Part shown: one piece after another, positions 35,471 through 39,319 of the stretch
How positions within the stretch are numbered: position 1 is the first letter of the stretch
How the letters are laid out: every line of letters begins with the position of its first letter
Origin: Cruorifilaria tuberocauda
Taxonomy: Eukaryota; Nematoda; Chromadorea; Rhabditida; Onchocercidae
NCBI GenBank assembly: GCA_013365365.1
Contig: JABVXU010000500.1
Coordinates: 1-39,319 of the forward strand
Direction of reading: 5' to 3'
DNA: 39,319 nt
Made by a program: the position numbers and the translations under genes
The notes under the pieces: model-generated
What the model was told of the DNA's origin: nothing
The model's input: the letters and a program-made list of their open reading frames with translations, nothing else
The model's database searches: none

Positions 35471-36378
35471 CAACTTTGAACTTTTTTTCTTCCCGCTCTT
35501 TCCCTTTCTCTCCATCTTCTGAAATTTGCATTACGGTAAATTATTTAGTTCTATTAATCATTTATTCATTAAGCAATTAAACATCAACTCTTATAAATTA
35601 CAACATTTATTTTCCTAATTTTAATACTTCAAATCCTATTCACTAGTTGTTCGAAACAAATTCTGTTTTATTCCAAATTTATTCTCACCTGTATTATCAA
35701 TTTCGACATTTCTCAGAATTGATTTACTTACCATGAAATTGTTCCTTTTTGAGCGTTTTGGGTCATCATTATCATACTCTAATTCTGATAATTCTTCTCT
35801 ATGAGCTTTTTTTCCTTAAAATACAAAATTCAAAGAGGTAAACAAGCATGAAATTTAACAAAAAATTTGATTTAAACTATAATGTTACAGTTGATGAAAT
35901 ATTAAAACAAAATTTCGAGATGTTAATACAGACTTGGTTTGAAGGATGGAATGCCTTGTTGTTGTATACGACTGAAAATAGTATAAAAGCTTGAGTTCGA
36001 TTAATGAAAAATCTTCTCTCTTTCTTCAATGAAAGTATAAAATTCTTCAAAATATGAAAATTTTCAAGCAAAATTTCGAAGAACGTAATTTCCAATTAAG
36101 AAATGAATGGTTAAATAATTTTAAATAACGCAAGAAATTAGACAATTTTACTCTCTCGATTTTTTCATTGCTGTGGAAATCTGAAAATTAAAATATTAAA
36201 AAAAAGGAATATTATACTGCTTGAAAGCTTTTTACAATTTTTGCTTCATTCCATAATTCCATAATTATAAATATGAAAGCGTAGAAACAGCGATACTATT
36301 AAAAAGGAACTTGCTGATCACTGTGCGATTCTGGCTTCGATCCAAATTCCGCAATTCTTTCCTGCCCTTTTTTAAAAT
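35471..36378 (-). CDS. Unrecognised gene with basic, Lys-rich exons (partial)
   Basis: Four exons join in phase: 36378-36311 (ILKKGRKELRNLDRSQNRT), 35971-35934 (RIQQQGIPSFKP), 35814-35732 (KKAHREELSELEYDNDDPKR) and 35518-35471 (KMERKGKSGKKKSSKL). The chain of four compatible phases argues for a real gene. Both ends are missing: the first exon starts in phase 0 after an unidentified exon (a hydrophobic frame ending at the GTGATC donor near 36655 would fit but has no ATG), and the last lacks a stop before a GTATTT donor-like site. The Lys/Gly/Ser end resembles the 33353-33892 protein. Function unknown. Confidence 0.5.
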
Positions 36379-36744
36379 CTGCAACTTACATTGATCTTTT
36401 TACAATGAATATCACAATGTTTATAAGAAATTTCATTCCATCATAAAATTTTTTTTATATTAAAAAAGTGATGAAAAGAGTTCCAAATAACACCTAAATC
36501 TATCACTACGTCATAAATGTTCATATTCAAAGTTAATAATATACCAAGAAGGCCGACAAATAGCAAAGCATTTATTTGCAAATACTTGCAATTGCTTAAT
36601 TGCAATTATTGAATTGAAAATATTAAAAGAAATTAGTAAGTGGTCGAAGATCACCTTCAATATAGTTGAAAATGACACATTAATCAACGATATGATCCCT
36701 TTTGTGATTATATGAAAGGATTGGGCTAGATCAGTGTGTAACAC

Positions 36745-38253
36745 TTAATCTCTACCGAATTTTGTTTTGCCACGCGTCACTAATCGGAAAAAACCGCGCG
36801 ATGTTCGATAAATTTCGTCTTCTGTGAATTCACCGTATGATGCCATATATCGTAATAACTGGGCGATATCGTTTACCGAACATTCGATAGGTGTAACAAC
36901 CTGTGAATAAACTTCAGAAATGCAAACTATAACAAAAGAATTTACTTCAAAAATGATTGAAATTTTTTTCTTCTTACAACCTGAGAAGATAACAACTGTT
37001 GAGTAATCTTCTGATCCGGAGTTATGATATACGGTGAATGGGCTAAAAATGTTTTATCTTATATAAATTTACTTATACAATCAATTTTTTGCAGACATTG
37101 ACAACAAAAAAAGCTTTTCAATACGAGCTTATGAAAAATTTTCCATTTTATTCAACTGTATTCAAAAAACAAATAACGTTATTGATTTTTGTATAGCTTT
37201 CTGATAGCTTTCTTTGTATAGCTCTCTTAATTTTTCAATTTTACCTTTGTCAATTTTCAGATATGCTTTATTAGCTGTCAAAAGCTCGTCGCTTTTTTCT
37301 TTATAATAAATATATATGGCTAATATTAGAAATATACACAGAAAGATTAGTGTAATTATAAATCCCATTAATATTAATACTAACTTTGTCGCAATTTCAT
37401 TTGGAATACCTGGAAATGATTATCCACTAATCTTAAAGGATTAATCAAAATAATCAAAATGATGACAGATAGACTATATCATTTTCTTTGTGGAGCTAAA
37501 CTTTAAATCACGAAAGAATTAATTGAATAATGATTAATTTGTGGAGTGAAAACAAATAAATTTGAATAACCTGTGTAGATGATATTATATTCATCGACGG
37601 TAAAGTATTTGTCGACACTGAAATATTTAAAAAATAAATTTAAAAGCAGAGAACTCAATTTTCAATATATAAAAGTTTAGCGAATGAAATGTTATCAACA
37701 TTCGAATAAATAAAATCAGCAAAACAAAAATTTGAAAATATAAGTTGCCATCCTCATTCTTTACAGAATCATTGGATTCGATAAATTTTCATTTGTAGAT
37801 ATCGCTATTGTTTAGCGTAAGGGAAAAACCTGTCCCAAGTTGGAGATATTACAATTAAGTAATTAAATATTCACTGAGTTTAACAATCAATTAAAAGCTA
37901 TTGTTTAACCATATATGGTAAATCCAATATTGTAACTTTAATTAGCTAATGCCATCATCTAATGCTTCTTCAATTATATCAAACTTACGTTCGGTTGCTG
38001 ATGTCCGTTCGCCCTAAAACAATGGACTATTTACTTATTGGGAATAAGTTTAATTGGTAATTATAAGCAAAAATTTCACAGAAGTCTCGAATTTGAGAAT
38101 ATGATTTAAAAAAAAACTTATGGAAAATAATATACTACCAATAGTGATATTTCCTGATAAAAGATTTTGTAATATTTCTGTTCGATCTTTGCTTTCTGAA
38201 ATATAACCTTTCATAATAACAATATTTTCAGCAATATTAACAACTCTTTTCAT
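36745..38253 (-). CDS. Single-pass membrane protein, unknown family
   Basis: Six exons close in frame to 189 residues: 38253-38139, 38013-37989, 37617-37571, 37409-37245, 37042-36981, 36900-36745. Two of them are very small (25 and 47 bases). The first ATG is preceded by an in-frame TGA. The N-terminal ~80 residues (with N-I-T and N-R-T glycosylation-type sites) lead to a long membrane helix (LVLILMGFIITLIFLCIFLI and following), then KEKSDELL and a C-terminal region of about 90 residues that looks folded: TPIECSVNDIAQLLRYMA, FTEDEIYRTSRGFFRLVTRG. No signal peptide is evident. I recognise no family. All junctions are GT-AG and phases agree, so the gene model is likely correct even though the product is unknown. 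Confidence 0.7.
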
Positions 38254-38853
38254 TCAGAAAGTGTTGCCAATGGAACATTTTTTTGTTCTGCTTTCGGTTT
38301 GACTGGAGCAATTTACATAACGGTATGGTTATTTTCAAGCATCACTTCGACAGTAAAATAATTTTGAAAAATAAATCAATTTAGGGGCTAGAATTTTTTG
38401 TCGCATTATTTGCTTGTGGTGTTAAGGATGAAAGATTATTAAAGCTAATGTGGGAACTGTATCATTAAAGATACAGTTAATGTATTTATTGTACAGCTAT
38501 TCTCACTTTGATTAGAAGTTCGTAATATTGGAGACATGAGGAGAGATCTAACCGCTCTTCAAATTTAATTTAATTAAATAACACTTAAATTGCAATTGTT
38601 CTGTTACAAACAAGAAACGCTGTTGGAAATTTGCATAATTTCTACAAATTTCAATTTGACCTTTCATTTCAAAATTTACTGAATTTAAAAAATATCCCAA
38701 AAGAAGGAAAATTCAATGTTATAAAAAAACGAATATTATTTCAATTAAAAATGAAAAGTTATTTCATTCCTAAAAAACTGGAATTAATCTAAGTCTTATA
38801 ATTGAGTAATACGTATTATAAAACAAAAATTATTATACAGAAATAGTAAAAGT
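38254..38853. promoter_or_regulatory. Divergent intergenic region
   Basis: About 600 bases between the starts of the - strand gene (36745-38253) and a + strand first exon at 38854, so both promoters are expected here. A 9-bp inverted repeat, AACTGTATC / GATACAGTT, lies at about 38455-38478. No specific regulatory motif was recognised. Confidence 0.4.
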
Positions 38854-39006
38854 ATGAATCAATTTTTCGATTCAGATTATATGAGCCTTCGTTCAGTAAA
38901 TAACCAAATGATTTCACTGCTTATTGCAAAATATCAGTTAGCTCGGATAATTTTGATAACATTTGGTGTGTACGGCATACTTCTGAGTGCATTATATCTA
39001 TATATC
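38854..39006 (+). CDS. First exon of another small membrane protein (cut by window edge)
   Basis: An ATG at 38854 opens a frame with a polar start (MNQFFDSDYMSLRSVNNQ) and a membrane helix (ARIILITFGVYGILLSALYL), followed by a possible donor ATC|GTAAAA at 39007. If unspliced the frame runs on to a stop at 39051 (65 residues). The layout, a short N terminus then one helix then a splice site, parallels the first exons at 28295 and 33719-33892. Later exons would lie beyond the window. Confidence 0.45.
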
Positions 39007-39319
39007 GTAAAAATTCCGTCATTAGTTGTTCAAACTACAACCTTTCGATAAGTTATTTACGGTTCTAAAATTATCAGTGATTTCCAATTTAGTTAATGGA
39101 AAAAAAAAGTAGTGGCAAAGAGTTATTTTCTTAAACACATTGCGAGCGATAACTATTGCATCAATGTGTTCAAACTTCAATGTGTAATGTGTCCAAACGT
39201 GATTCTCGAAAAACCAACCATTGCATGCAAACCAGAAAGAATTCTTATTCAGGAATTTTATTTAAGAAAATTAGTAAATTTTTAGCTTAAATCCTTTTGT
39301 GCTTAGTGCACCTGCAACA

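Noticed and set aside
36324..36356. tRNA-like B-box (GGCTTCGATCC)
   Set aside because: No matching A-box or cloverleaf around it, and the segment lies within a predicted exon on the other strand.
36511..36744. Hydrophobic 77-codon - strand frame after the 189-residue gene
   Set aside because: It starts only with GTG and lies in the 3' flank of the upstream gene; a donor at about 36655 would fit the next gene in phase, but evidence is too thin to call it an exon.

Overview
The window is nuclear DNA of a parasitic nematode. It is strongly AT-rich, genes are cut by many short GT-AG introns (plus several GC-AG introns), and protein-coding exons match worm orthologues. Gene content and intron style suggest a clade III (spirurid, probably filarial) worm; the species cannot be named from the sequence alone. 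The supplied open frames were mostly exon fragments, so the genes were rebuilt by hand from splice sites, phase and family knowledge. The six household genes below each close in frame across all exons.

Layout. 1-6200: gene-poor, with two near-identical copies of a ~115 bp LTR-like sequence (window start and 5485-5602), GA/CT-rich tracts and little convincing coding. 6234-9316 (-): CstF-50 (CSTF1), the WD40 subunit of the mRNA 3'-end cleavage stimulation factor. 10078-12487 (+): an HspBP1/Fes1-type Hsp70 nucleotide exchange factor, head-to-head with it. 13248-21657 (-): three genes in tandem, mitochondrial ribosomal protein S16, then a single-pass IL-17-receptor-like protein with a SEFIR domain, then a seven-finger C2H2 protein. 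The first gap is only 124 bp, so this looks like a trans-spliced nematode operon. From memory it matches the C. elegans F56D1 cluster (mrps-16, ilcr-1, a zinc-finger gene). 22240-24092 (-): body-wall troponin C.

24990-25660 (+) is an intronless, frame-broken coding-like stretch of unknown, possibly bacterial (Wolbachia) origin. 25726-27265 (-) encodes a laminin-G domain whose 5' exons were not found. From 28 kb to the right edge the window changes character: it holds small, multi-exon, unrecognised genes on both strands, several with one membrane helix and a Lys/Gly/Ser- or Asp/Glu-rich tail, and at least one broken copy. This lineage-specific-looking cluster is the most novel part of the window.

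The left half is ordinary housekeeping and signalling (RNA 3' processing, chaperone cycle, mitochondrial translation, IL-17-type signalling, muscle calcium sensing). The right half is best read as rapidly evolving accessory DNA. Function there is not inferred beyond what the sequence shows.
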